Positions 47,650-57,600 of a stretch of 64,000 bases of DNA are shown here, piece by piece. A model generated the notes under the pieces. It did no database searches. It had not been told where the DNA came from and worked only from the letters and a program-made list of their open reading frames with translations. Positions within the stretch are counted from its first letter, which is position 1. Every line of letters begins with the position of its first letter. The stretch lies in NCBI RefSeq assembly GCF_030687145.1, contig NZ_CP117460.1, positions 5,828,001 through 5,892,000 on the forward strand, read 5' to 3'. The stretch comes from Pseudomonas sp. FP1742 (GTDB lineage: Bacteria; Pseudomonadota; Gammaproteobacteria; Pseudomonadales; Pseudomonadaceae). A program made the position numbers and the translations under genes.

Positions 47650-48273
47650 ATGCAAGAGACGATTCAAGCTGCGAACCACGAACTGCAGAACAACGCCTAC
47701 GCTTCCCTCAAAGCCTCACAGCTGTTTTCTCAAGAAGACCTGGAGTACATGGAAGCGGCGTGCCAGGTCATTCCCAAAACCATCATCGAAATCGGTGATG
47801 TGGGCGAAGAAAACTTTCTCGCGGTGGGACGCTTCATGGAGGACCAAAAAGGCCAGTTGCCCGTGTATCGCAACGATCCCTACGGCAAACGTGTGGTGGA
47901 GATCCTCTCTTCGGGAAAAAGCCGTGAGTTCTTCAACGGCATCATGGAAGGCGAGTGCTTTATCCGGCGCTGCCAGTCCAACCTGCTGGAAGCCGGCAAC
48001 TTCATCGGCAAGCACATCGATACCTACAGCAACCTGGAATACCGCTACTCCGTGGTGATTCAGTTCGGCAAGCAATACGAAGGCGGCGAGTTTTTCATCG
48101 AGCATGAAGGCCGCGAGTCGCAATTTAAAACCGGCTATGCCGATGTGCTGATCAATCGCTGCGAGATTCCACACGGCGTGCGCAAGGTAGAGAGCGGCAC
48201 ACGCTCGTCCCTGGTGTTTTTCCTGAGCACCAGCCCATTGGACAAACCCAACCTCAACAACAAACAGATCTGA
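47650..48273 (+). CDS. 2-oxoglutarate/Fe(II)-dependent oxygenase
   Basis: A 207-residue protein with the facial triad of the prolyl-hydroxylase-like (PKHD) group: His122 and Asp124 in GKHIDTYS, His175 in CEIPHGV, and Arg185 for 2-oxoglutarate. The sheet in between (YRYSVVIQFGKQYEGGEFF) fits the double-stranded beta-helix. It presumably hydroxylates the pathway intermediate. It starts three bases after the desaturase-like gene with AAGGAG upstream. A 9-bp stem-loop follows. Confidence 0.87.
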   Translation: MQETIQAANHELQNNAYASLKASQLFSQEDLEYMEAACQVIPKTIIEIGDVGEENFLAVGRFMEDQKGQLPVYRNDPYGKRVVEILSSGKSREFFNGIMEGECFIRRCQSNLLEAGNFIGKHIDTYSNLEYRYSVVIQFGKQYEGGEFFIEHEGRESQFKTGYADVLINRCEIPHGVRKVESGTRSSLVFFLSTSPLDKPNLNNKQI

Positions 48274-48283
48274 TCGGTAGGTG

Positions 48284-48306
48284 CGTCCGCCCTTGCAGGG
48301 CGGACG
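48284..48306 (+). terminator. Stem-loop between oxygenase and exporter genes
   Basis: CGTCCGCCC pairs with GGGCGGACG around TTGCA, 10 bases after the oxygenase stop. No T-run follows, so it is likely an intercistronic hairpin rather than a full terminator. Confidence 0.5.
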
Positions 48307-48337
48307 TTCAACCGGCGAAACCAGAAGGAAACGTCCC

Positions 48338-49237
48338 ATGACGCAAACCAACGTAGCCAGCTTTCAAGAAACAAAGAATCAAGACCTGCAAGCCTATTTC
48401 CTGGGGCTCATTTCGGTCGCGGCCTTCGCCATGACCTTGCCGGCGGCAAAAATGCTCGCCGGCGACCTCAGTGCCCTGCAAGTCGGGTTCTTCCGGTCGG
48501 TGTTGGCTGCGTTTGCGGCAATTCCCTTTTTGCTTATCGGTCGGGCAAAGATTCCCAACCGCTCGCAAATCAAGCGAATGTTGCTGACGTCCACCGGGAT
48601 CGTTTATGGCTTTCCGATCCTCACCGCGCTCGGCATGCAATACGTTCCGGTCAGCCACGGCGGCGTGGTACTCGCTGCACTGCCGCTGTCCACTGCGATC
48701 TTCGGTACCCTCATCACAGGCACTCGCCCATCCAAAATGTTCTGGGCGGTCTCAAGCCTGGGCTTCCTGGTGGTGATGGCCTACACCGTCATCAAGTCGA
48801 ATGTCTCGGACATCTACATCGGCGATCTGGCGCTGCTGGGCGCCGTGCTGCTGGCCGGTTTTGGCTACGCTCAGGGCGGTGCACTTTCCAAGGAACTGCC
48901 GGGCTGGCAGGTCATGTGCTGGACCCTGGTCATCAGCCTGCCTGTGCTGCTTCCGGTCAGCCTCTGGCTCTATGACAGCCAGACCATCGCCAACCTGCCT
49001 GCACAAGGGGTCGCCGCCCTGCTGTTTCTGGCCCTGATCAACTCGCTGCTGGGCTTCTTCTCATGGAACCGCGCCCTGGCCCTGGGTGGTATCCAGCGCA
49101 TCAGCCAACTGCAGTTGCTGCAACCGTTCTTCACGTTTGCCTTTTCGATCTTCCTGATGGGCGAGCTGTGGAACTGGCTGACCCCGGCCGTCTGCGCCAT
49201 CGTCATCGTGCTGGTCTGGTTGTCCAAGCGCATCTGA
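48338..49237 (+). CDS. EamA/DMT-family exporter
   Basis: A 299-residue inner-membrane protein with about ten hydrophobic segments in two EamA repeats (SVAAFAMTLPAAKMLAGDLS in the first, ALLGAVLLAGFGYAQGGAL at the start of the second). EamA transporters usually export amino acids or small metabolites, which fits secretion of the cluster product or self-protection. The ATG at 48338 has AGAAGGA upstream; the longer frame is rejected because its added residues are basic and unrelated. Confidence 0.88.
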   Translation: MTQTNVASFQETKNQDLQAYFLGLISVAAFAMTLPAAKMLAGDLSALQVGFFRSVLAAFAAIPFLLIGRAKIPNRSQIKRMLLTSTGIVYGFPILTALGMQYVPVSHGGVVLAALPLSTAIFGTLITGTRPSKMFWAVSSLGFLVVMAYTVIKSNVSDIYIGDLALLGAVLLAGFGYAQGGALSKELPGWQVMCWTLVISLPVLLPVSLWLYDSQTIANLPAQGVAALLFLALINSLLGFFSWNRALALGGIQRISQLQLLQPFFTFAFSIFLMGELWNWLTPAVCAIVIVLVWLSKRI

Positions 49238-49343
49238 ACAGGGTCGCGCGCCGGCTAACCAGCGCGCTCCCATCCACGTGTTCCTCGAGGGGGCTTTCAG
49301 CCCGGCTGTTACCCCCTCTCCACACCCAGACGGAAACCCGCCC

Positions 49344-50123
49344 ATGACTTCTTCGAGCTTTTTTCGTCCCGCCTCAGAGCAACAATGGGACGCCTCGCAG
49401 TATGAAAACAACGCCCGTCTCGTCGCTCAGCTCGCCAACGGCGCGGTGGAACTGTTGGCCCTCAAGGCTGGCGAGCGGGTCTTGGACATCGGTTGTGGCG
49501 ACGGCTACCTGAGCGAGCAACTGGCTCGGCAAGGCGCTGAGGTGGTGGGTTTCGATTACAGCCCGGAACAGGTGAAAGCCGCACGTTTGCGCGGCCTGGA
49601 TGTGAGGTTGGGTAATGCCGAAGAACTGATCTTTCACCAAGAATTCGACGCAGTGTTCAGCAACGCCGCCATGCACTGGATGCGACGTGCCGACCAAGTC
49701 GCCCATGGGGCCTTTATGGCACTCAAACCCGGTGGACGTTTCGTCGGTGAGTTCGCCGGTGCCGAAAATGCCCTGCTGATCCGACGGGCGATCCACGGCG
49801 CCCTGGAGCGCCGATCCGTCGATGCGCAAGACATTGAGCCCTGGTACCTGCCCACCGCCGGAGAATACCAGCGGGTACTGGAGAACGCGGGGTTTCACGT
49901 CAGCTTCATCAGTTGGTTCGAACGACCCCTGGTGCTGGATTACTCCATTGCCCAATGGATACAAACCTTTGGTAGCCCTTACCTGACAGTGCTGCCGGTT
50001 GAAGCCCGCGCGGATTTTCTGGAGGAAGTGACGGAGGAATTGGCCAATGACCTGCTGGACTCCGATGGCCGATGGACAGTGGATTACACGCGCCTGCGTT
50101 TCAGAGCTGAAAAAAAGGCATAG
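49344..50123 (+). CDS. SAM-dependent methyltransferase (class I)
   Basis: A 259-residue methyltransferase of the methyltransf_11/trans-aconitate type. The SAM loop VLDIGCGDGY is at residues 47-55, followed by VVGFDYSPEQVKAAR, AVFSNAAMHWM and LKPGGRFVGEF. The C-terminal lid region has an aromatic pattern. The substrate is unknown; within the cluster it is probably a tailoring enzyme. It begins 106 bases after the exporter gene. Confidence 0.85.
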   Translation: MTSSSFFRPASEQQWDASQYENNARLVAQLANGAVELLALKAGERVLDIGCGDGYLSEQLARQGAEVVGFDYSPEQVKAARLRGLDVRLGNAEELIFHQEFDAVFSNAAMHWMRRADQVAHGAFMALKPGGRFVGEFAGAENALLIRRAIHGALERRSVDAQDIEPWYLPTAGEYQRVLENAGFHVSFISWFERPLVLDYSIAQWIQTFGSPYLTVLPVEARADFLEEVTEELANDLLDSDGRWTVDYTRLRFRAEKKA

Positions 50124-50196
50124 CCCCACAGAACCTGCCTGAAAAAGAGCGACACGCTGGATCAATCAGCAATACCGTCGAACTGGAATTAACGAT

Positions 50197-50535
50197 ATGT
50201 CTATAAAAACCAATGGATTAGCGTTGAAATCTTTTTACGCCGACGCCCGGGTGTGGTCGAACCAGGACGGCAAGCCGCTGTTCTGGATCGATGACATCAG
50301 CCTGTCCGTCAACGGCTTGGAAATCGTTGAAGACTCTTTCATTCAATCACTGCGCGACAATGATGAAGTCCAGATCCTCAACGGCGTCATCTACTCCTAT
50401 GAAGACCTGGGGGAAGTGGCCACCCTGGCGGAGTACTTCAAAAGCTGGCAAGACACCCATGACGCGCCGCCGGGCAGCAAGATCGACAAGCATCAGGCTA
50501 ACCCGGGGCCAAGTCTCAAACGCTGTGTTCCGTGA
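50197..50535 (+). CDS. Small hypothetical protein at the end of the accessory cluster
   Basis: A 112-residue acidic protein (SVNGLEIVEDSFIQSLRDND, YEDLGEVATLAEYFKSWQ). There is no signal peptide or membrane segment, and I recognise no family. Only a weak GGAA lies before the ATG. Its last 20 bases overlap the 3' end of the convergent MocR-type gene, so its real end may differ. It is kept as a gene because coding-like composition and spacing continue from the cluster. Confidence 0.5.
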   Translation: MSIKTNGLALKSFYADARVWSNQDGKPLFWIDDISLSVNGLEIVEDSFIQSLRDNDEVQILNGVIYSYEDLGEVATLAEYFKSWQDTHDAPPGSKIDKHQANPGPSLKRCVP

Positions 50536-51946
50536 CTCCGCGGGCTATTTCGCTACCGGTCTGAGCATCGATGAAACGCTTGAACTGGATGTCATTGCAG
50601 TGGCTGACGTTCAGGCGAATATATTGATCGTAATCCCGGGTGTTGCTGAACAACGAGCCTGGAGCCAGAAAGATGCGGGCGTCATGGGCCCGTTCGATCA
50701 GACGGCGAATATCCACCTGCGCGGGGAAACGCCCCCAGAGAAACAAACCATCCACGCTGGGTTCATCAAACACCACGCCTACCTTGCCCAGCCACTCCCG
50801 AGCCCTGACACGCTCCTGCATCACCCGCTGGCGCAGAACATCCAAATGATGTTGATAGCGCCCGGACTCCAGGGTGTAGGTCACGATGGTTTCGTCCATC
50901 GATGAGCCGCACAACAGGTTGTACATCTTCTGCTCCACCAGACGCTCGACAAAGGCCGGTGGGGCCGCCACATATCCAAGGCGCAGGGCAGGACTGAGCA
51001 CCTTGCTGAAACCGCTGATGTAAAAGGTGCGATTCAAACCGTCCAGGCTGGCCAGTCGAAGTGTTTGCTTGGCGGACAGCGAACCGAAAATATCATCTTC
51101 AACAATATGAAAATCATACTTCTCGGCCAGCGAAAGAATCTTGAACCCCTTGGCCGGGGAGGTATTGCCGCCCGTAGGGTTGTGGATCAGGGTCTGGGTC
51201 AGGAACAGTTTTGGCCGGTACTTGATCAGCATGGCCTCCATGGCCTCCAGATCCGGACCGTCCCCCATTCGTGGCACCGTGATGATGTTGAAATCCCGCC
51301 CCTTGATCAGCTTCAACTGCAGCAACAAGTAGCTCGGGTCTTCGACCAGCAGGTAATCACCGGGCTTGAGCATGACGTTGCGAATCAGCGAGAACGCGTG
51401 AGTAGCCCCCACCGTCACCACAATCTGGTTGCTGGAGGCATCGATTTGAACCTCTCGCAACTTGCGCGCAATCACCGAGCGCAATTGCTGACTCCCCGCA
51501 GCGGGGGCCGGAACGCTGCAAGACAGCGTGTTACGTATCAGCCGTCCGGTAACAGAAACGGGTACAGCGTCAGCCAGCCAGGACGGCGGAAAGTAACCTG
51601 AACTGACCGGGATATCGTATTGGGAAGGGTCCAGTGCGCGGTACAGAAACCCCGCATGCAGGCTGGACGGAGGAATCAACTCGTCCAGATCCTTGAGGCT
51701 TCCCGCAGGACTGGTCGCGAGAATGAAGTAACCGGCCCCGGGGCGGGACTCGATAATGTGCTGCGCCACGAGGTCCTCGTACGCGCTGCTCACCGTAAAG
51801 TTACTGACGCCCAATTGTTTGGAGAGCGCCCTGACCGAAGGCAACCGACTGCCTTGAACCCATTGGAAAGATTCAATACGGGCAATAATTGCATTTCGGA
51901 TCTGGTCCACCAACAGCGTCTTGCTGCTGCGATCTATCTCAAACAT
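50516..51946 (-). CDS. MocR/PdxR-type regulator (GntR HTH + aminotransferase-like PLP domain)
   Basis: A 476-residue fusion. Residues 1-75 form a GntR winged helix (RLPSVRALSKQLGVSNFTVS). The rest is a fold-type I aminotransferase domain with TQTLIHNPTGG, DIFGSL and SGFSKVLSPALRLGY, where Lys315 would bind PLP. Such regulators sense amino acids or PLP adducts and often control neighbouring transport or metabolism genes. It converges on the accessory cluster, overlapping the last small gene, so it is the likely local regulator. That suggests an amino-acid-like effector. Confidence 0.92.
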   Translation of the reverse strand: MFEIDRSSKTLLVDQIRNAIIARIESFQWVQGSRLPSVRALSKQLGVSNFTVSSAYEDLVAQHIIESRPGAGYFILATSPAGSLKDLDELIPPSSLHAGFLYRALDPSQYDIPVSSGYFPPSWLADAVPVSVTGRLIRNTLSCSVPAPAAGSQQLRSVIARKLREVQIDASSNQIVVTVGATHAFSLIRNVMLKPGDYLLVEDPSYLLLQLKLIKGRDFNIITVPRMGDGPDLEAMEAMLIKYRPKLFLTQTLIHNPTGGNTSPAKGFKILSLAEKYDFHIVEDDIFGSLSAKQTLRLASLDGLNRTFYISGFSKVLSPALRLGYVAAPPAFVERLVEQKMYNLLCGSSMDETIVTYTLESGRYQHHLDVLRQRVMQERVRAREWLGKVGVVFDEPSVDGLFLWGRFPAQVDIRRLIERAHDARIFLAPGSLFSNTRDYDQYIRLNVSHCNDIQFKRFIDAQTGSEIARGVTEHSV

Positions 51947-52268
51947 CTCATTCCCTTAATGAACAACCGCCACCATGGTCTTCCTGATGCCTGGCAAAGA
52001 GCAGGCCGGTGATCGACAGGCCATCGTGCAAGCACTCGCGTGCGAGATAGTAACCTGGAATTTTTGTAAGCAAAGTTTACGCCAGTGCTCGAAAAACACC
52101 TTGTCTATTCCGTCGGATAAAAGCTCAGGGATATGAATGGGTTTTCATGGGGTTAGCGGACATTTTGATCCAAAGGATCAAGGTAGAAGTCCTGTTTGCC
52201 AAATATCGGTTGAGAATGATCAGGTATTGGGTCCAGGGTAAGTCTCAGCAGCGCCGAGACTATCTCAT
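51947..52268. other. Intergenic region between MocR gene and mag operon end
   Basis: This gap has an AT-rich stretch next to the MocR start (probable promoter area) and a 7-bp dyad TTGATCC-AAA-GGATCAA at 52165-52181. No coding gene or RNA is recognised. Confidence 0.55.
52165..52181. promoter_or_regulatory. Isolated palindrome TTGATCC-AAA-GGATCAA
   Basis: Perfect 7-bp arms around AAA, about 220 bases upstream of the MocR gene start and about 90 bases beyond the last mag gene's stop. It could be a regulator site or part of a weak terminator; no partner is known. Confidence 0.4.
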
Positions 52269-53075
52269 TTACGGATAACTAAACCCCTTAACCAACGTCA
52301 ACTCCCCCACCGCCCGCATCGGCACCAGGAACGTCTCCATCTTTTCATCAGGCGTCCCCTCCTCCGTAATCACCGTCACTTGCGCGGTGGTCAGCGGTTG
52401 AACAGCCTCTTCCTGCCCTTCGTCATCACTGCGATACCCGCCGCCGTAGTAGTTCACGTACACCAGGTATTGCCCTTTGATCGGCGCCGGCATGGCGAAG
52501 ATTTCCGGGCCGTAGCCGGTGGTCACGTCCACATCCAGCGCCGCGCCATTGGGCGCGACACGATCGCCGTACCAGATGTGTGCGCCATCGGGGGTGATGA
52601 GGTGCAAGTCCAGATCCGTGCCGTCGCTGTCCCAGGCCAGCAGCACTCGCAACTTGGCTGGGGTGGCGCCGCCGTTGGCATTGAGGAACTGCGTGCGGTG
52701 GCGTTGTTGGCCATCGGGGCTGCGGACTTCAACGCTGTTGCTGCCTTTGGGGAATGAGAACGGGCGATCGAAACGGCCGGCGGGGTCAATTTTCAACGGC
52801 ATGCTGACGCCGTTGACGATCAGTTTGCCGGGTTCATTGCTCTTGGGGGTGGATTGGATCTGACCGGTAATGCGCGCCGTGTTGGCCTGGCCCACCGGGG
52901 TATTAACCGACGAAGCCGGGTAATTGACCGTCTGACGAAAGTTTTCGCCATCGCCTTCAGGAGCGCCGGTACGCCAGCCTCCCATGGGCGTATCAAGTTT
53001 CACGGCGGCAAATGTCGCCGGCAGTACGCAAAAAGCGCAAAGGAACAGCAAGACCTGTGGATAACGGAGTTTCAT
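52269..53075 (-). CDS. magF: YfaP-family protein (DUF2135), last gene of the mag/yfa operon
   Basis: A 268-residue exported protein with a signal peptide ending near VLPATFAA and a DUF2135 domain: LAWDSDGTDLDLHLITPDG, GAHIWYG, GPEIFAMPAPIKGQYLVYVNYYG. It is paralogous to the first gene of the operon. It is named by position after P. aeruginosa magABCDEF. The molecular role is unknown; the operon encodes a macroglobulin complex on the inner membrane and in the periplasm. Confidence 0.82.
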   Translation of the reverse strand: MKLRYPQVLLFLCAFCVLPATFAAVKLDTPMGGWRTGAPEGDGENFRQTVNYPASSVNTPVGQANTARITGQIQSTPKSNEPGKLIVNGVSMPLKIDPAGRFDRPFSFPKGSNSVEVRSPDGQQRHRTQFLNANGGATPAKLRVLLAWDSDGTDLDLHLITPDGAHIWYGDRVAPNGAALDVDVTTGYGPEIFAMPAPIKGQYLVYVNYYGGGYRSDDEGQEEAVQPLTTAQVTVITEEGTPDEKMETFLVPMRAVGELTLVKGFSYP

Positions 53076-53078
53076 GGC

Positions 53079-54698
53079 CTATTCCAGCAAGAGGTGGCGG
53101 GCGAGCCCTTCGATGTAGGTTTCATCCTGGCCGTTAGGGTGTGCTTCGAAGGCCAGGTGCAGGTATTCGTGGGTCAGGTCGAGGCGGTCTTGCAACGACA
53201 GCACGCCGCGCACGTAGATGCGCTGGCGTTCGCGGTCGACAAACGGACGACCAAAGGCCAGGCGGCAGACCGCAAACGTGCTGACTTCGTTGTAGCCAAC
53301 TTCGTTTTCGAGTCGTTGGCGCCAGCCGCGGCGCTGGTTTTGCAGCCAGTCCTGCGCGGCGGGCAGTGCTTCGCAGGAGGCGACGGGGTTGTCCCAACGG
53401 CTGAGGCTGGCGCGCGGATAGGCATGCAGCAGGATGGCGTCATAGCGTTGGCCGGCATTGGCCTGTTCGACGGCTTGTTGCCAGGAGAGTTTGTCCGGCC
53501 CCGGTAGGTCGGAATGATAGGTGACGGCGGTGCCGGCCAGGACCAGATCGCTGGTCCACGCCGCGATGTTGCGCGATTCGCTGGCAGCCGGACGTGGCGC
53601 AACCCGTTGTCGGCTGCTGCTGTCGTCGATGCTCAGGCACTCGCCATTGCGGGTGGCGTTTTGCAGCAGGTAGGTGCGGATCGCGACGGCCAAGGCTTTG
53701 GCTGCTTCGACGGGTTCAGGCCTGGCTTCACGCTGCAGGACGCGGGCGACGTATTCTTCACGATCGAGGCGGGCGATGAGTTTGTCTTTGAGCAAGAACA
53801 ACTCGCCGTCGCTGTGGATATCGAGTTGATTGCCGTTGGCGAACTCGACGCGATAGTCGCCTTGCAAAGGGCCGGGCGCTACAACGCGATCCCCCGACAG
53901 CACGCGTTTCAGTGGATAACGCGCGAACAGGCCGACCTCTACGCACTTCCCAGCCTCGGCTGGCCATGACGAGGGCAGCACCGTCGCCAGCGCCTGACCA
54001 TAATGGCGCAACACCATTTGGCTGGTGCCGCGCCCACCGGCCCAGATCGGCGTGCCGTCCGCCGTCCAGCCTGCGAATCCGCCCTGGCGTGACGAAGGAT
54101 CCTGATCCCCCAGCCAACTCCAGGTTTTCACCCGCAACCGACCACCGAGTTCGCCCACGACATTGCCGTCCGCGGCATTGAGCACCACATCGAGCAATAC
54201 CCTGCGGGCCTGATCCTGCGCGGGCATTACGGCCAGCACCTTCAGCAGCTCAGCCACCGAAACCCGGGTCTGGGGTTGCAACGACGGCAAGTCCAGCAAC
54301 CACTTCGGCGCTTGCTTCGCCTGCCAATACTCGCGCCACTGCGTGCCGGTAATGCCCAGGCGTGCAGGCTCAAAGTACAACCCGCAGGACTTCACCAACG
54401 CCTGATCACGCCCGATCGTGCCGCCCACCGTGCAGCAATAAACTTCTTCCTTCGATTGCCCGCGACATTCATAAGCCGGCTCGCGTGCGCCGGTGTCCAC
54501 CAGCCAACCGTAGACAAACAGCTTCCACAGGCTGCCCAGCGGCGTCTGCAAATCTGCGGGCAATGGCTCACGCGAGATCACCTGAGTCCGGCTCAACCCA
54601 AGCAATTCACCCTTGAAGCCCAGGCGCAACGGTTCGTCCTGCGCTGTCGCCAGCACAGGGATCAAACACAGCAGTAACCAGACCAGAGGCCGGGTCAT
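53079..54698 (-). CDS. magE: DUF2300 protein (YfaQ/MagE)
   Basis: A 539-residue exported protein (signal WLLLCLIPVLATA). It contains DUF2300-type sequence, with VCRLAFGRPFVDRERQRIYV, and a C-terminal HEYLHLAF segment that resembles a zinc-peptidase HExxH (here H-E-Y-L-H). It starts one base from the macroglobulin stop, so it is coupled to it. Recall of the family: E. coli YfaQ, P. aeruginosa MagE. The function is unknown. Confidence 0.82.
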   Translation of the reverse strand: MTRPLVWLLLCLIPVLATAQDEPLRLGFKGELLGLSRTQVISREPLPADLQTPLGSLWKLFVYGWLVDTGAREPAYECRGQSKEEVYCCTVGGTIGRDQALVKSCGLYFEPARLGITGTQWREYWQAKQAPKWLLDLPSLQPQTRVSVAELLKVLAVMPAQDQARRVLLDVVLNAADGNVVGELGGRLRVKTWSWLGDQDPSSRQGGFAGWTADGTPIWAGGRGTSQMVLRHYGQALATVLPSSWPAEAGKCVEVGLFARYPLKRVLSGDRVVAPGPLQGDYRVEFANGNQLDIHSDGELFLLKDKLIARLDREEYVARVLQREARPEPVEAAKALAVAIRTYLLQNATRNGECLSIDDSSSRQRVAPRPAASESRNIAAWTSDLVLAGTAVTYHSDLPGPDKLSWQQAVEQANAGQRYDAILLHAYPRASLSRWDNPVASCEALPAAQDWLQNQRRGWRQRLENEVGYNEVSTFAVCRLAFGRPFVDRERQRIYVRGVLSLQDRLDLTHEYLHLAFEAHPNGQDETYIEGLARHLLLE

Positions 54699-54699
54699 G

Positions 54700-57600
54700 T
54701 CAGTTGACCGTGACCTGACCGAGTGCCGGTTTCTGTTCCTGAGCCTGATGCTGTGGCGCGTAGACCTGCGTGAAACGCACCGGCGGCAGGTTGAACTGGC
54801 CTTTTTGCGAGAAGCGCACCAGATGACGCAGGCGCAACTCGCCGCTCAGCGCATCCACTGGCACCGCATAGGCCATTTGCCCCGGCTCGAAACGGGCCTT
54901 CTCCAGCGAGGTCGGCTCGGTGCCGGCCTTGCCCATCAGCTTGATGCCCCACGTGGTGCGCTCGACGTCCGCACCCGGTGGCAGCGGCACTTCGAGCATG
55001 CCGTAGCGCAGCGGTTTCGCCGCTTTGCTGGTAATGATCACTTCGTCCAGGTACAGGCTGTCGCTGGACAATGGCTTGGTGCCAACCGCTTCGAGTTTGA
55101 ATTCGAACGCTTCATCACCCGGCACCAGACGCGACAGGCGACGGGTGATGGTCACAGGCATCGGTTCGATTGCCGGTTGTTTGGTCTGGAAGCTCAACAT
55201 GGCGCGTAGCGGGCGCTCTTGCGTCCCGGTCAGCGACAACGCCGCTGGCACTGGCGAGGAGCCCTGCCACGTCCAATACATCTCACCGGTATCACTGTAA
55301 CGTTTCTTCCAGCCCTCACCCGGTGCCAGTGCGATGGTCGGAGAGGCCTGCTCGATGCTGCGTTGCAACCAGGTCAGCGCCAACGCGCGTTCCAGGGTCG
55401 ATTGCTGTGGCAACAGACGTTGCAACAACGCTTGCGCGTGGGCCTGATCGAAGGCTTGCAGCGACAGGTTCAGGGCTTCGACAAACGGTTGGGCGCTGGC
55501 GGCCACTTGTTGTTGCGCCGCGTCCACTTGGCGACTGAACGCCGGCGGCAGATTGACCTTGGCCTGACGCGCCAAAGACGCGGTCAGCACCCGAGCACTG
55601 GCCAGCCCCAAGGCCGAATCCGGATCGTTCATGACCAGGCTCTCTGCGCCATCGTCCATGACGCTCGCCGCTTTGCCCTCGCCGGCTTTCGCCAGATCAT
55701 CCATCAAACCGCTGAGCAACGTGTTCACCGGCAATTGCATCTGTTTGGCAAACGACAGAATCAACGCACGCTGCAACAGCGGCGTGTTCTGTGCCTGTTT
55801 CGCGTACACCTCCAGCACCCGCTGCCAATGCTCCGGCGGCAAAGTCAGTTCCAGCGCCTTGCTGGCGTGCCAGTCGGCGTAGTACGCATAGGCGGTGAGG
55901 AACGCATCCGGCTCGCCGTCAAAGCCCCACCAGGTGAAGCTCGCCGATGGCCCGGCCATTTGCACCAGCCGCAGACGGCTGTTCTGCATGATCAAACGCA
56001 AGCGATCGCGGATCTGTGGATTCGACGACAGCGTTGGATAGGCGATGCTCAGCGGCAGCAAACGACTGGCGGTTTGTTCGACGCCGCCGTACGGATAGCT
56101 CAGCAGATCATCGAGGGCCGAGCGGAACACCGCTTGCGGGCTGTCATCCAGACGCAGGCGAATATCCGTGGCATCCGTCGGCAGGGTCAACGGCGTGTCG
56201 CCGCTGACCGCGTCCAGGCTTTGGCTCTGGGTCACCTGCCAGCCTTCGCCAGTCGCGGTCAGGCGCACAGCCAGTGCGTCGGCGGTTTTGCCGTCCTGCA
56301 CCAGCTCGGCGGTCCAATCGCCATTGGCCAATGTGAACGCCGGCAACGGGATGTAGTTGATGCCGTTGTTCAAAGTGACCGGCACACGTTGCTCGGCACC
56401 GGCGTAATGAATCACCAGCTCAGCCTTGACCGGTTTCTCGGCCTGACTGAAAGCGAATACGCCAAGATCCGGTTTGTCGCCGCTGCGGAATTTGGTCGGG
56501 CCGCTCCACTTCAGGTACAGCGGTTTTTCCGAGCGCACGAATTGCTTCTTCTGCCCGACCTGGCCGTCATCGGCGATGGCCCGGGCGGTAATGCGCCAGC
56601 GGGTCAGGGAGTCCGGCATCTTGAAGGTGAAGCGGGTTTTGCCGTTGGCGTCGGTGATCAATTCCGGCTGCCACGCGGCGGTGTCGACGTCCTCACGACG
56701 CGGCCGCTCCAGCACTTTCACCCCGCGCTCGCTGCGGTTGGCTTTACCCGGCGCGCCAGGACTGCCCGGCAGTGCCACGTCGTAGCTGATGAACGACAGA
56801 CTGGCGCTGGTGCGCACGTTGTTACGGCGTGGGTGATAGAAGAACTGGTCGATGGTCGGCGCGACTTCCGGTTGCAACGCGTAGATCATTTCGTCGACCA
56901 CGCTGACCGTCAGGTGCGCCGGAATCGGCTTGCCGGCGAACTGGGTGGTGAGGTCCACGGACACGGTATCGCCGGGTTGATACGCCTCTTTGTCGGTAGT
57001 GATCGCCACATCGATCTGTGGCGCGACCACCTTGATACCGGCGTTCTGGAAGCTGTACTGACCGCCCTTGGTGTAGAGCACGGAGAACGTCAGGTTCGGC
57101 GCGAAGTTGTCTTTCACCGCGATGCGCGCGCGGTATTGGGTGTCGCTGAGTTTTTCCATCTTCAGCCAGTCGCCACCCTTGGACAGCAACGCCGTGGCCT
57201 CGACCTTGTCGCGCTCGAGCGACAACAACGCATCGCTGACCGGCTCGGGGAAAGTGATCAACGCGAGGGCTTCGTCACCAGCCTTGTACTCGGGTTTGTC
57301 GAGGACGATTTCCACGGTGCCGGGCACCGCTTTGACGCCATCACCCGTGACCGAATGGCCGGTCGCGCCAAGCACGCGGCCGTGATCATCCTTCAGCGTC
57401 AGGTTGTAAGTACCCGGACGGTCGAAGGCCAGGCTGAAGCCTTTGTCCTTGGCGGCAAGTTTGCCTTCGCCAGTGGTCTGGTCTTCGAGTCGCACCCAGC
57501 TGTAGCTGCTCGGGTTGACCGCTTTGCTTTGCTCGCTGCCACCTTCGTTGGCATAGCTGAAGGCAACCTTGCTGCCCACCGCGCTGAACCGTTGCGGCGC

